Below are positions 17,496-26,670 of a stretch of 32,715 nt of DNA, piece by piece. The DNA lies in contig CALMWF010000003.1 in assembly GCA_937873445.1 (NCBI GenBank), positions 1-32,715 on the forward strand. The letters are read 5' to 3'. The DNA comes from an uncultured Alphaproteobacteria bacterium. GTDB taxonomy: Bacteria; Pseudomonadota; Alphaproteobacteria; Rhizobiales; Aestuariivirgaceae. Position numbers and translations under genes: made by a program. The notes below the pieces were generated by a model. That model saw only the letters and a program-made list of their open reading frames with translations. It ran no database searches and was not told the DNA's origin. Position 1 is the first letter of the stretch. Each line of letters opens with the position of its first letter.

Positions 17496-19276
17496 GCGTT
17501 GCCTCCCGTGCCCGGGGGATTGAGCTTGGGCGGCAGGGTGATGGGCGTGGCCCCCGGCGGGCGCTGGGCCTGCGGTGGCGGTGTCTGTCTGGGGGCCAGC
17601 ACCTTCTTGAGGATGTCCTCCTTTGGTCCGAAGGCCACCGGCTTGCCCTCCGCCAGCACCAGAATGTCCTGAATGGCGGCAAGGGCCGACGGCCGGTGCG
17701 CCACCACCACGGCGCAGGCGCCGCGCGCCAGCGAGGCACGGATGGCGCGGTCCAGCGCCTGTTCGCCCTCGGCGTCGAGGTTGGAATTGGGTTCATCGAG
17801 CACGAACAGTACCGGATCGCCATAGAGCGCCCGGGCCAGTGCCACCCGCTGGCGCTGCCCGGCCGACAGCTTGGCCCCCAGTTCGCCCAGACCCGTGTCA
17901 TAGCCCTGCGGCAGGCGCATCACCAGTTCATGGACATTGGCGAGCTTGGCCGCCGCCACGATTTTTTCGGCATCGGGATCAGGGTCGAAGCGGCTGATGT
18001 TCTGGGCCACCGTGCCGTCGAACAGCTGCACATCCTGCGGCAGATAGCCGATGGCGCGGCCGCGTTCCTCGGACGAGCGCTGGTCAAGGGTTGCTCCATC
18101 CAGACGCACCTGGCCGCGGCTTGGCGGCAAAAGCCCCACCAGCACACGGGCCAGCGTGGACTTGCCCGCCCCGGTGGGGCCGATGACGCCCAGACCCCGG
18201 CCGGGCTCCACCCTGAAGGTCAGCCCCTGCAACACCGGCTTTTCCATGCCCGGCAGTTGCAGAATGAGATTTTCCACATCAAGCCGCCCCGCCGGCGGCG
18301 GCAGCGCCATGCGCTCTGCTTCCGGCGGCACCGAGGCCAGCGCCTTTTCCAGCCGCTCGCGCGCCCGGCGGAAGGCCACGAACTGCTGCCAGTTGCCCAC
18401 CGCCTGTTCCACCGGGGCCAGCGCCCGCGACATGATGATGGACCCGGCAATCATGGCGCCGGGCGAAATCTGCTTGAGAATGGCCAGATAGGCGCCCAGC
18501 GCCAGAATGCCCGACTGCACCAGGAGCCGGACCACCCGCGTCACCGCGCCATAGCCGCCGGAAGCATCCGACGCGATGGTCTGCTGGTCCAGCGCCCTCT
18601 GCTGCAGGGCCGCCCAGCGCGCCCGCATGGCCGGCCGCATGCCCAGTGCCTCCAGCGCCTCGGCATTGCGGCGGGCCTCCTCGCCCACCACGGCGGCCTT
18701 GGCGCTGGCCACTGCCGCTTCGGCCATGGGCTGGCGGCTGGCCCGCTCGGTCAGCAGCGCCACGCCGAAAATGACCAGCGCGGCAAAGGCCGACGCCGCG
18801 CCCAGAAGCCAGTGCATCATGAAGATGACGATGAGATAGACGATGACCCAGGGCATATCGAGAAAGGCAAACGGCCCCTGCCCCGACAGATACTGCCTGA
18901 CCAGCCCCAGATCGCTCACCGGCTGGGTGCCGAACTGCGGCGTCTGGCGCAGACTGTGGGCCACAATGGTGTCGAAGGCCCGGCCGCGCAATTCCTCGTC
19001 CAGCCGGCGCCCCACCCGCACCAGCAGGCGGGCGCGCAGCCATTCCAGAAAGCCGTAATAGGCGTAAAGCACCACCACGATGAGAAACAGCACCACCAGC
19101 GTGGGCACACTGCGCGAGGTCAGCACCCGGTCATAGACCTGCAGCATGAACAAAGGGCCGGTGAGCATGAGCAGATTCACCAGCGCGCTGAACACCCAGG
19201 CCGAGGCAAATACCCCCCGGCTTGCCTTCAGCACCGTGGCAATTTCGCTGCTGACCGGCTTCTGACCCTGCTGCAT
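17492..19276 (-). CDS. Type I secretion ABC transporter (PrtD/AprD family)
   Basis: A 594-residue fused permease-ATPase that exports unfolded proteins with C-terminal signals. The N-terminal membrane domain (about 20-310) opens with LVNLLMLTGPLFMLQVYDRVLTS, typical of PrtD. The ATPase domain has Walker A GPTGAGKST near 366-374, signature LSAGQRQRVALARAL, Walker B VLFVLDEPNSNLD and the switch His in VVAHRPS. There is no peptidase C39 domain. ATG 19276 is preferred because GGGGGAG lies just upstream; ATG 19291 is an alternative. It is coupled to the membrane-fusion gene. No RTX-type or other substrate gene is nearby. Confidence 0.95.
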   Translation of the reverse strand: MQQGQKPVSSEIATVLKASRGVFASAWVFSALVNLLMLTGPLFMLQVYDRVLTSRSVPTLVVLFLIVVVLYAYYGFLEWLRARLLVRVGRRLDEELRGRAFDTIVAHSLRQTPQFGTQPVSDLGLVRQYLSGQGPFAFLDMPWVIVYLIVIFMMHWLLGAASAFAALVIFGVALLTERASRQPMAEAAVASAKAAVVGEEARRNAEALEALGMRPAMRARWAALQQRALDQQTIASDASGGYGAVTRVVRLLVQSGILALGAYLAILKQISPGAMIAGSIIMSRALAPVEQAVGNWQQFVAFRRARERLEKALASVPPEAERMALPPPAGRLDVENLILQLPGMEKPVLQGLTFRVEPGRGLGVIGPTGAGKSTLARVLVGLLPPSRGQVRLDGATLDQRSSEERGRAIGYLPQDVQLFDGTVAQNISRFDPDPDAEKIVAAAKLANVHELVMRLPQGYDTGLGELGAKLSAGQRQRVALARALYGDPVLFVLDEPNSNLDAEGEQALDRAIRASLARGACAVVVAHRPSALAAIQDILVLAEGKPVAFGPKEDILKKVLAPRQTPPPQAQRPPGATPITLPPKLNPPGTGGNA

Positions 19277-19386
19277 GGCTCCCCCGTTCATGGGAAAACG
19301 CGCCGACCGCCCGCCGGGCCGCCCGCGCCAAATCAATCGCCCGCCACCATGGTATAGAAATGCTTAACGGCGGGTAATTGCCGGTG

Positions 19387-19893
19387 TCAGACCAAGAGCG
19401 CCCGTTCATGGGCCAGCAGCCATTCCTTGCGCGCCAGCCCACCGCCATAGCCGGTCATGGTGCCGTCGGCGCCGATGACGCGGTGGCACGGCACCACAAT
19501 GGCAACGGGGTTAAGCGCATTGGCCCGGCCCACCGCGCGCGAGGCACCGGGACTGCCCAGGGCCGCCGCCAACTGGCCATAGGACCAGGTTTCGCCCACC
19601 GGAATGGTGCGCAACAGCCGCCACACCGCGGTTTCAAAGGCGGTGCCGCCGCCATCGCTGATAATGTCATCGAGGGAGTGAAAGTCGCCCGCGAAATAGG
19701 CCGAAAGCCGCGACACGAAGTCGAAGGGATCGTCGCGTTCGAGGATTTGCGCTTCGGGAAAGCGCGCCGCCATCTGGCGGGCAATGCGCTCACCGGTGTC
19801 CTCAAACTCCAGGAGCAGCAACACCCCCTCGCGCGCCATCATGCGCATGGCGCCAATGGGCGTCTCCACCCGGCTGGCCAGAAGACGGTTCAT
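19387..19893 (-). CDS. ogt: Methylated-DNA--protein-cysteine methyltransferase
   Basis: A 168-residue suicide repair enzyme that transfers the methyl group from O6-methylguanine to its own cysteine. The active site is IVVPCHRVIG with C136, preceded by RANALNP. The DNA-binding helix-turn-helix is TWSYGQLAAALGSPGASRAVG. The length and short N-terminal domain match Ogt-type enzymes rather than Ada, which has extra domains. It appears to be transcribed alone, between the lower-GC PAN-domain gene and the secretion genes. Confidence 0.95.
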   Translation of the reverse strand: MNRLLASRVETPIGAMRMMAREGVLLLLEFEDTGERIARQMAARFPEAQILERDDPFDFVSRLSAYFAGDFHSLDDIISDGGGTAFETAVWRLLRTIPVGETWSYGQLAAALGSPGASRAVGRANALNPVAIVVPCHRVIGADGTMTGYGGGLARKEWLLAHERALLV

Positions 19894-19957
19894 GGAAGGA
19901 TTGTCATTCCAAATAGAGCGATTTGCAATTGGGTTGGTTCGAAATTTGCGAACGCCG

Positions 19958-21094
19958 CTATCGTTTCGTCTTCACACCGGCGATCATTCCTTTTGCATTC
20001 TTAAGAGACAGCTTGCCCCCCTTTAGCGAGCACCTTCCCTCAAGCTTCCTTGCAAAAGTGAATCCGGTACATTGATAATTGTTCTCACAAAGAGTGATAC
20101 AATCCTCCGTCTTTGAGTTGAGAACATAGCCGATTTCCTCACCAGATAGGTCACGACTAGGATGCAGGGCTACCTTCGTAAAGCGCAAAGAATTCTCCAA
20201 CTTGGCTAGATAACCGCTTTGCGCTCCACTACGCCAAACAACTCGGTCACCATTGATCTTTAAATAGCAACGCCTCCATTCAGAAACATACGTATAGGCT
20301 GCACAAGCTGAACTTACGGCGCAGCTGCGTTCACAGTCGACTGCTGCTGGAGTTTCAATAGGGTCGCCTAAATCAAAACCGTAAATGTCACGATCCATAA
20401 TTGTCATAAATGACTTGGCTGATGATTCAGGAGAAGAGTTGATTTCCGGTGGTGGGGCACTGGGGGCTGGGGCAGATTGAGAGTTATTTCCCGTCGAAGG
20501 CATCGTTGCCGCGTCCACATTCTCCGCAATGAACTCCGCATCAATCCCAAGAACACGAGCAAATTCAGGTTTGAGCCAAGTCATTTTCTCAGGCGGAGAT
20601 TCAGTAAGGTATTCGATAGCAAGCTCGGTCAGCTCCAGTTTGCTCAGATATGCCCCAACGATAGCATTGCCCACCCCAGATTCCTTGGTCATCCCCCCTT
20701 CGAGATTGTACGCAGCATGGAAGCCTACCCGGCCGGGTTCGTAGACTAATCTCTGAACCCCGCCCAGCCAAACAAGCCCACAAGCAGACGCGCATTCACC
20801 TTTTGGTGGCACCGCTGTGATGTATTTCTTGAGACGAATGGTTTTGCCAATACCAACGCCAACCCTGGAGAGACCGCCGGGGCTAGATAGGAACACAATC
20901 GCTTTGTCTATTTTTAGTGCTTTGGTTTCAAAGCGCTCATCATCCCCGAGATACAACTCCCCAACTACGGCGATAACCGAATATCCCTGAATTCTTTCAT
21001 CAAGAACCGTGATCTCTGCCGATAGTGCATGCTTTGAAAAAAGCCCGCCTACGACAACGCTGATGAAAAGTAATATCGCTCGAAGGATATACAT
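19958..21094 (-). CDS. Secreted ClpP-like protein with two PAN/apple domains
   Basis: A 378-residue exported protein. The signal peptide is about residues 1-26 (MYILRAILLFISVVVGG...ALSAE). Residues about 28-190 resemble the periplasmic ClpP-like family (COG3904 type): AIVFLSSPGG, a candidate nucleophilic Ser in ECASACGLVWLGG, and a candidate catalytic His in GRVGFHAAY. A Ser/Pro linker (about 195-240) follows, then two PAN-type modules with the C-x3-C...C pattern: CERSCAVSSACAAYTY...RCYLK and CITLCENNYQCTGFTF...RCSLK. G+C is visibly lower than in neighbours. ATG 21094 starts the signal peptide; a GTG at 21148 overlapping the valS stop is the alternative. A surface protease or binding protein is inferred, not shown. 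Confidence 0.75.
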   Translation of the reverse strand: MYILRAILLFISVVVGGLFSKHALSAEITVLDERIQGYSVIAVVGELYLGDDERFETKALKIDKAIVFLSSPGGLSRVGVGIGKTIRLKKYITAVPPKGECASACGLVWLGGVQRLVYEPGRVGFHAAYNLEGGMTKESGVGNAIVGAYLSKLELTELAIEYLTESPPEKMTWLKPEFARVLGIDAEFIAENVDAATMPSTGNNSQSAPAPSAPPPEINSSPESSAKSFMTIMDRDIYGFDLGDPIETPAAVDCERSCAVSSACAAYTYVSEWRRCYLKINGDRVVWRSGAQSGYLAKLENSLRFTKVALHPSRDLSGEEIGYVLNSKTEDCITLCENNYQCTGFTFARKLEGRCSLKGGKLSLKNAKGMIAGVKTKR

Positions 21095-21144
21095 GGGATT
21101 AGCTGACCATGCGCAGCCGCAGTCGGCAATAGAGAATTTTTCCC

Positions 21145-23829
21145 TCACCCCAGCCGTTTCAGCGCGTCCTCAATCTTGGCCTTGAGCGCCAGCAGCTCGG
21201 CCTTGCGCTCGCGGCTCTCCTCCAGAACCTCGGGCGGGGCCTTGGCGACAAAGCCGGGATTGTTGAGGCGCCCGTCAATGGCGCCCATGTCCTTGGCCAC
21301 CTTTTCCAGTTCCTTCTTCAGCCGCGCGGTTTCCGCCGCAAAGTCGATGACGCCCTCCAGCGGCAGCGCCACCGTGGCCTCATCCAGCACCATCTGGGCT
21401 GCGTGTTTGGGCACCTGATCCTCGAAGGCCAGCGACGACAGCCGGGCCAGCCGCATGATCTCCGCCTCCCATGAACCGGCGCGCCGCCGGGCCTCCTGCC
21501 CCGCGCCCACCAGCACGCAGGCAATCTTGGCCCCGGCCGGCACATTCATTTCCGAGCGCACCGACCGGATGCCAGAGACGAGCCGGATCACCCAGTTCAT
21601 TTCCGCATCCGCCGCCGCGTCGCCCAGACCCCTGTGCGCCGGCCAGTCCGACATCATCAGCCATTGCTTGCGCGCCGCCGTCTTCTGCCACAGTTCCTCG
21701 GTCAGGAAGGGCATGAAGGGATGCAGCAACAGGAAGATCTGGTCCAGCACCCAGGCGGCGGTGGCGCGGGTTTCGGCCTTGGCCGCCTCGTCCGTGCCCG
21801 AAAGAATGGGCTTGATGAGTTCCAGATACCAGTCGCAGAACACGTTCCACACGAACTGATAAAGCGCGCCCGCCGCCTCGTTGAACTTGTAATCGGTGAT
21901 GCCGCGCGTCACCTCTTCCGCCGTGCGCGCCACCTCGCCCGCAATCCACCGGTTCACCGTGACGCGCGCCGCCAGCGGATCATGGCCCTCCACCCGCGCC
22001 ACGCCATTCATCTCGGCAAAGCGCACGGCGTTCCACAGCTTGGTGCCGAAGTTGCGGTAGCCTTCCACGCGGCTGGTGGCCAGCTTGATGTCGCGCCCCT
22101 GCGCCGCCATGGCGGCCAGGGTAAAGCGCAGCGCATCGGCACCATACTGGTCCATCAGCTCCAGCGGGTCGATGACATTGCCCTTTGACTTCGACATCTT
22201 CTGGCCCTTCTCGTCGCGGACCAGGGCGTGAATGTAAACCGTGTGGAAGGGCGCCTTCTTCATGAAGTGCAGGCCCATCATCATCATCCGCGCCACCCAG
22301 AAGAAGATGATGTCGAAACCCGTCACCAGCACATCGGTGGCATAGTGGCGGGCCAGTTCCGGCGTTTCATCCGGCCAGCCCAGGGTGGAGAACGGCCACA
22401 GGGCGGATGAGAACCAGGTGTCGAGCACGTCCTCGTCACGGGTCAGCGCCACGCCCTTGCCAAACGTCTTCTCGGCCTCGGCCCGCGCCTCGTCCTCCGT
22501 TTCGGCCACGAACACCGAATGCTCCGGCCCATACCAGGCGGGAATCTGGTGGCCCCACCACAATTGCCGCGAAACGCACCAGGGCTGAATGTTGCGCATC
22601 CATTCAAAATAGGTCTTGTCCCAGTTCTTCGGAATGAAGCTGGTCTCGCCCTTTTCCACCGCCGCAATGGCGGGCTTGGCCAGTTCCGCCGCGTTCACAT
22701 ACCACTGCTCGGTGAGCCACGGCTCGATCACCACGTCCGAGCGGTCGCCGAAGGGCACCTGATGGGTGTGCGGCTCGATCTTCTCCACGAGCCCCAGTTC
22801 CTCCAGCTTCGCCACGATGATCTTGCGCGCCTCGAAGCGGTCGGTGCCGTGCAGTGCCAGAACCCAGGAAAGGTTCTCACTGGGGTCAACATTCTCAACA
22901 AAATCAGGCTCCTTCAGCGCCAGCTTGGCAAACTGGTCGAGGATGTTGATGGCCCTGAGGCCACGCCGCTTGCCCACCTCGAAGTCGTTGAAGTCATGGG
23001 CCGGGGTGATCTTCACCGCCCCCGTGCCCTTTTCCGGATCGGCATAGTCATCGCCGACAATGGGAATGATGCGGCCCACCAGCGGCAGCGCCACATGCCT
23101 GCCGATCAGGTGCTTCAGCTTTTCATTGTCGGGATGCACCGCCACGCCGGTGTCGCCCAGCATGGTCTCGGGCCGGGTGGTGGCCACCACAATCTCCTCG
23201 CCCGGCGCCCCGTCCACCACCGGATAGCGCAGATACCACAGGTGACCCTTCACCTCCTTCTGCACCACCTCCAGGTCGGAAATGGCGGTGAGCAGCTTGG
23301 GATCCCAGTTGACCAGCCTGCGGTCCTTGTAGATCAGCCCGTCCTTGTAGAGCTGCACGAACACCTTGCGCACGGCGCGCGACAGGCCCTCGTCCATGGT
23401 GAAGCGTTCGCGGCTCCAGTCGCAGGAGGCGCCCAGGCGGCGCAGCTGCTTTGAAATGACCCCGCCCGATTCCGCCTTCCATTCCCACACGCGCTTGAGG
23501 AACGCCTCGCGCCCCATGCTGCGGCGGTCCTTGCCCTCCTTGGCCAGCAGCCGCTCCACCACCATTTGCGTGGCAATGCCGGCATGGTCGGTGCCGGGCT
23601 GCCACAGCACGTCCCTGCCCCGCATGCGCTCGAAGCGCACCAGAATGTCCTGAATGGTGTTGTTGAGCGCATGCCCCATGTGCAGCGAGCCGGTGACATT
23701 CGGCGGCGGAATGACAATGGTATAGGGTTCGGCCTTGGGGTTGCGCCCCGGCTTGAAAAAGCCAAGCCTTTCCCATTCCTCATAAAGGCGGGTTTCAATG
23801 TCGGCGGGCGAATAGGTCTTGTCGAGCAT
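21145..23829 (-). CDS. valS: Valyl-tRNA synthetase
   Basis: An 894-residue class I synthetase charging tRNA-Val, with an editing domain that clears threonyl-tRNA. The HIGH motif is HMGH at 50-53 ([16 protein letters not shown]), the WxxGxDHAG segment is [13 protein letters not shown], and KMSKS is at 544-548. The C-terminal tail (about 825-894) is the ValRS coiled coil, rich in E, K, L and A. ATG 23829 ([12 protein letters not shown]) matches the family start; an upstream TTG at 23850 is unlikely. The position near tolC and a popZ-like gene is conserved in alphaproteobacteria. Confidence 0.97.
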   Translation of the reverse strand: MLDKTYSPADIETRLYEEWERLGFFKPGRNPKAEPYTIVIPPPNVTGSLHMGHALNNTIQDILVRFERMRGRDVLWQPGTDHAGIATQMVVERLLAKEGKDRRSMGREAFLKRVWEWKAESGGVISKQLRRLGASCDWSRERFTMDEGLSRAVRKVFVQLYKDGLIYKDRRLVNWDPKLLTAISDLEVVQKEVKGHLWYLRYPVVDGAPGEEIVVATTRPETMLGDTGVAVHPDNEKLKHLIGRHVALPLVGRIIPIVGDDYADPEKGTGAVKITPAHDFNDFEVGKRRGLRAINILDQFAKLALKEPDFVENVDPSENLSWVLALHGTDRFEARKIIVAKLEELGLVEKIEPHTHQVPFGDRSDVVIEPWLTEQWYVNAAELAKPAIAAVEKGETSFIPKNWDKTYFEWMRNIQPWCVSRQLWWGHQIPAWYGPEHSVFVAETEDEARAEAEKTFGKGVALTRDEDVLDTWFSSALWPFSTLGWPDETPELARHYATDVLVTGFDIIFFWVARMMMMGLHFMKKAPFHTVYIHALVRDEKGQKMSKSKGNVIDPLELMDQYGADALRFTLAAMAAQGRDIKLATSRVEGYRNFGTKLWNAVRFAEMNGVARVEGHDPLAARVTVNRWIAGEVARTAEEVTRGITDYKFNEAAGALYQFVWNVFCDWYLELIKPILSGTDEAAKAETRATAAWVLDQIFLLLHPFMPFLTEELWQKTAARKQWLMMSDWPAHRGLGDAAADAEMNWVIRLVSGIRSVRSEMNVPAGAKIACVLVGAGQEARRRAGSWEAEIMRLARLSSLAFEDQVPKHAAQMVLDEATVALPLEGVIDFAAETARLKKELEKVAKDMGAIDGRLNNPGFVAKAPPEVLEESRERKAELLALKAKIEDALKRLG

Positions 23830-23899
23830 GATGGCATTCCAAAGCGGCAATGATGGCGCGCTTTAAACACCCGGACGGTCCCCGGTCAACTGACCGGCA

Positions 23900-24145
23900 T
23901 CAGCCCTCGAAACGCAGTCCCGCCTCGGACTCTGTTACCCAGACGCGCCGGGCCGCCACATAGGGGCCGGTGCCGATCTGAAGTTCCAGCACAACCGGAA
24001 GCCGGAAAGCCTCGCCCACTTTGAAGCGCGCGCCGCCTTGCGAGATATCACGCAGAACCCCGCTCATCAGGCTGTTGCGGCCGTTGAACGCCACCCGCGC
24101 CTCGCGCAGGCGTTTCATACGCTGTGTCTGTCGCCGTTCAATCAT
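23900..24145 (-). CDS. Small PilZ-domain protein
   Basis: An 81-residue single-domain protein. PilZ domains bind cyclic di-GMP through an RxxxR motif and a D/NxSxxG motif; here R5-QTQ-R9 and DISQGG (D33 on) fit both. The rest is short beta strands (VVLELQIG, VAARRVWVTE, AGLRFEG). It is probably cytoplasmic. ATG 24145 is chosen over 24178 because the conserved ERRQTQR segment follows directly. It lies between the popZ-like terminator and valS. A c-di-GMP effector role is inferred, which would link it to PleD in this window. Confidence 0.85.
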   Translation of the reverse strand: MIERRQTQRMKRLREARVAFNGRNSLMSGVLRDISQGGARFKVGEAFRLPVVLELQIGTGPYVAARRVWVTESEAGLRFEG

Positions 24146-24181
24146 GGCACATCCCCATGGTGACTCTTGCCCCCACAAAGC

Positions 24182-24206
24182 AAAAGCGGAGCCAAACCGG
24201 CCCCGC
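24182..24206 (-). terminator. Rho-independent terminator downstream of the popZ-like gene
   Basis: On the minus strand GCGGGGCC and GGCTCCGC form an 8-bp stem (one G-U pair) with loop GGTTT, followed at once by TTTTGCTTT. It lies 30 bp past the stop at 24236 and would end the tolC-popZ transcript. Confidence 0.8.
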
Positions 24207-24235
24207 CCGCCATGTTCCGCGCAATGCGGTTAATG

Positions 24236-25045
24236 TCAGCGCCGCGCCACGCGCTCGATTTCCTCGCGCACCAGCCGCTCCACCAATTGCGGCAGGTTGT
24301 CATCCAGCCACTGCTTCAGCAGCGAGCGCAGCAGTTCGCGCGTTGTTTCTTCAATGGACCGGCCCCCCATGGCCCGGTTGACCAGCGAGTCCGCCAGTTG
24401 GCTGAAGGCGGAATTGGCGGCATAGGCCGCCTCCGGCGACATCAGCTGCGGCGGATAGGGATCGGTTCCCGCTGCCGCGTAGGGCGGCGCATAGCCCGCG
24501 CCATAGGCCGGGTCATAGCCCGCCTCGGCGCCCGCGCCATAGGCCTGATAGGCCGCAGCAGCCTCATCATAGCCACCGCCCGGCCAGGGCGGCACCGGCG
24601 GATAGGCCGGGTCATAGCCGGTGGCGGCATAGTCTGGCGGCTGCGGCTCATGCTGCGGCAGCGCCGGTTCCTGTGCAGCCACGCCCGTGCCGTCCCCCCC
24701 CAGCACCCCGGCAAAGCCGGAACGCGCCGTCTTGGTCACGGCGGGCAGATAGCTGCGGCGGCTGGTCTGTTCGTCGGCGGCCCGGTTCATGTTCACCCGG
24801 TTGCGCAGCGAGGCGATTTCCTCGGATGAAGACGCCCCGATGCGGTCGGTCTCCGGGCTGACGCGCAATTCGCGCAGCGCCCCGCGCAGCAATGTGCCGC
24901 GCGACTGCGCCGACATGCTGGAACCACTGAGTGAAGACGGCACATGGGCCGATTTGTCGCCCGCCTGATCCATGTCGGTGTCAATCGCCTTGCGGATTGA
25001 CGCCAGCAAATCCTCGACCTTTGGCTCGACCGTCACGACTGACAC
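24236..25045 (-). CDS. PopZ-like polar organising protein (DUF2497)
   Basis: A 269-residue protein with the two conserved ends of the PopZ family. The N-terminal helix is EPKVEDLLASIRKAID (about 7-22). The C-terminal oligomerisation region (about 215-269) has ADSLVNRAMGGRSIEETTRELL, LKQWLDDNLPQLVERLV and EEIERVARR. Between them lies a disordered region that becomes rich in Tyr, Pro, Gly and Ala at about 140-205 (GYDPAYPP, EAGYDPAYGAGYAPPY). Family PopZ forms polar condensates that anchor chromosome origins and signalling proteins such as DivK regulators. GTG 25045 is chosen because AGGTGGGG sits just upstream; TTG 25075 is less likely. It follows tolC by 77 bp. Confidence 0.87.
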   Translation of the reverse strand: MSVVTVEPKVEDLLASIRKAIDTDMDQAGDKSAHVPSSLSGSSMSAQSRGTLLRGALRELRVSPETDRIGASSSEEIASLRNRVNMNRAADEQTSRRSYLPAVTKTARSGFAGVLGGDGTGVAAQEPALPQHEPQPPDYAATGYDPAYPPVPPWPGGGYDEAAAAYQAYGAGAEAGYDPAYGAGYAPPYAAAGTDPYPPQLMSPEAAYAANSAFSQLADSLVNRAMGGRSIEETTRELLRSLLKQWLDDNLPQLVERLVREEIERVARR

Positions 25046-25122
25046 ACCCCACCTGCCGGATACCCCGGCCCCCAAACGGGCCGCATATCAGCACAGATCA
25101 TCCGCTGCTTCCAGAGACAATC

Positions 25123-26514
25123 TCACTCCACCGTTTCAGCGTCGGTGCCGATCCACTTGTTGCGCACGCGCCGGTAATTCTCGGTCGGATCATAATGGGA
25201 CACATTGAGCGCCAGATGCTGGGCGGTCAGCCGCCCCATGGCCGACAGCAGCTGATAGGACGCCACGATCTTGTCATGCTCGGCCTGCACCAGGGCAATG
25301 CGCGCATTCAGCACCGACTGTTCGGCATTGAGCACGTCCAGCGTGGTCCGCGACCCCACCAGATATTCCTGACGCACCCCGTCCAGCGCCAGCAGCGAGG
25401 CCTGAACCTGTGACCGGGCCGCGGCAATGCCCTGCTGCGCGGCCGTGAGATAATTCCACGACGAGGTCACCCCCTCGCGCACCGCGCGGCCCGCCTCGAT
25501 CACCTGAATGCGGCGCTGGCTTGCCGTCTGCTTCGCGGCCCGCACCTGGGAATAGACCATTCCCTGCTCATAGATCGGCACATCCAGCGACAGGCCAACC
25601 TGGCTCTGCACCAGGCGGTCGGCACCGGGGTAGCTGTTGGGCTTGGGCGTGAGGGTGGCCGAAGCGCCAAGCCCGATGGAGGGCAGCAGTTCGCCCGCCT
25701 TGACGCCGACATAGTGCTCGGCCGCCTCCTGGGTCATGGCTGCCGCCAGAATGTTGGGGTTGGTCTCATTGGCAATGGCCCGCGCCTTGTCGAGCGAGCC
25801 CGGCGTGGGTGCCGCCTTGGGATAGGACAGCATGCCCGGGTTATTGCCGACAACCTTCAGATAATTGGCCTCGCTGGCCGCCAGCGTCGCCCGGGCCGAG
25901 GACACATTGGCCTGGCTCGCCGACAGGCTGGCGCGTGCCTGCGACACGTCGGTGCGCGTCACCTCGCCCACTGAAAAGCGGTCGCTTGCCGCCTTGAGCT
26001 GGCCCTGCAGCACGGTGACATTGCGCTTGCGCAGCGTGACGATCTGGCGGTCGCGCCACACATCCATATAGGCTGTCACTGCCTGCAGCAGCACGCTCTG
26101 CTCGGTAGCCAGCAAACCCTGGCGGCCGGCTTCCACCGTGGCTTCGGCCATCTTGGTGCCCTTCACCGTGCGGAAGCCGTTGAAGATGGGCTGCTGCAGC
26201 GAAATTGACAGCTGCTTCTGGGTGAAGGTGCTGGACGGGCCAGGATCAATATCGGTGTGGACCCGGGCCATGGTGGCGCTGCCGTCAATCTTGGGCCGCC
26301 AGCCCGACAGCGCCTGCGGCACCTGCTCATCGGTGGCACGCTGCCGCGCGCGGTCGGCCCGCAGCGTCGGATTGCCCATATAGGCCCGGCCCATGGCCTC
26401 GCGCAGCGTATCAACGCCCGCCGAATCGGCCGCCAGCGCCGCCATGCCGCCCACGGCCACAAAACCCGATAGCAGCAGCGCCCGCGCCGCCCTGACCACA
26501 CCAGAAACCATCAT
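25123..26514 (-). CDS. tolC: TolC-family outer-membrane efflux protein
   Basis: A 463-residue outer-membrane channel subunit used by type I secretion and drug-efflux systems. The signal peptide is about residues 1-29 (MMVSGVVRAARALLL...AALAAD). Two related halves follow with long alpha-helical coiled coils: MGNPTLRADRARQRATDEQVPQA in the first, ANETNPNILAAAMTQEAAEHYVGVKAGELLPSIGL in the second. LVGSRTTLDVLNAEQSVLNARIALVQAEHDKIVASYQLL is the classic TolC C-terminal signature region. Two adjacent ATGs (26514, 26511) follow AGGTGG. It may serve the type I exporter at 16191-19276, which has no TolC of its own. Confidence 0.95.
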   Translation of the reverse strand: MMVSGVVRAARALLLSGFVAVGGMAALAADSAGVDTLREAMGRAYMGNPTLRADRARQRATDEQVPQALSGWRPKIDGSATMARVHTDIDPGPSSTFTQKQLSISLQQPIFNGFRTVKGTKMAEATVEAGRQGLLATEQSVLLQAVTAYMDVWRDRQIVTLRKRNVTVLQGQLKAASDRFSVGEVTRTDVSQARASLSASQANVSSARATLAASEANYLKVVGNNPGMLSYPKAAPTPGSLDKARAIANETNPNILAAAMTQEAAEHYVGVKAGELLPSIGLGASATLTPKPNSYPGADRLVQSQVGLSLDVPIYEQGMVYSQVRAAKQTASQRRIQVIEAGRAVREGVTSSWNYLTAAQQGIAAARSQVQASLLALDGVRQEYLVGSRTTLDVLNAEQSVLNARIALVQAEHDKIVASYQLLSAMGRLTAQHLALNVSHYDPTENYRRVRNKWIGTDAETVE

Positions 26515-26670
26515 CCACCTAACGCCTGTTCGGCCGCACCCTGAACGCCCTGCACTCTGCGTTGCATCTTAGGACGTCTCGGGCCAGCAAATCCGTCTCT
26601 TGTGACCGTGTCAATACGGCCAATCACCGCTGCCGTATATTCAAATTTTCTTATATTGAAAAAATCCGCC

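Noticed and set aside
17696-19357. 553-codon plus-strand frame opposite the type I transporter
   Set aside because: It is a shadow of a transporter with all ABC motifs; composition is typical of antisense frames.
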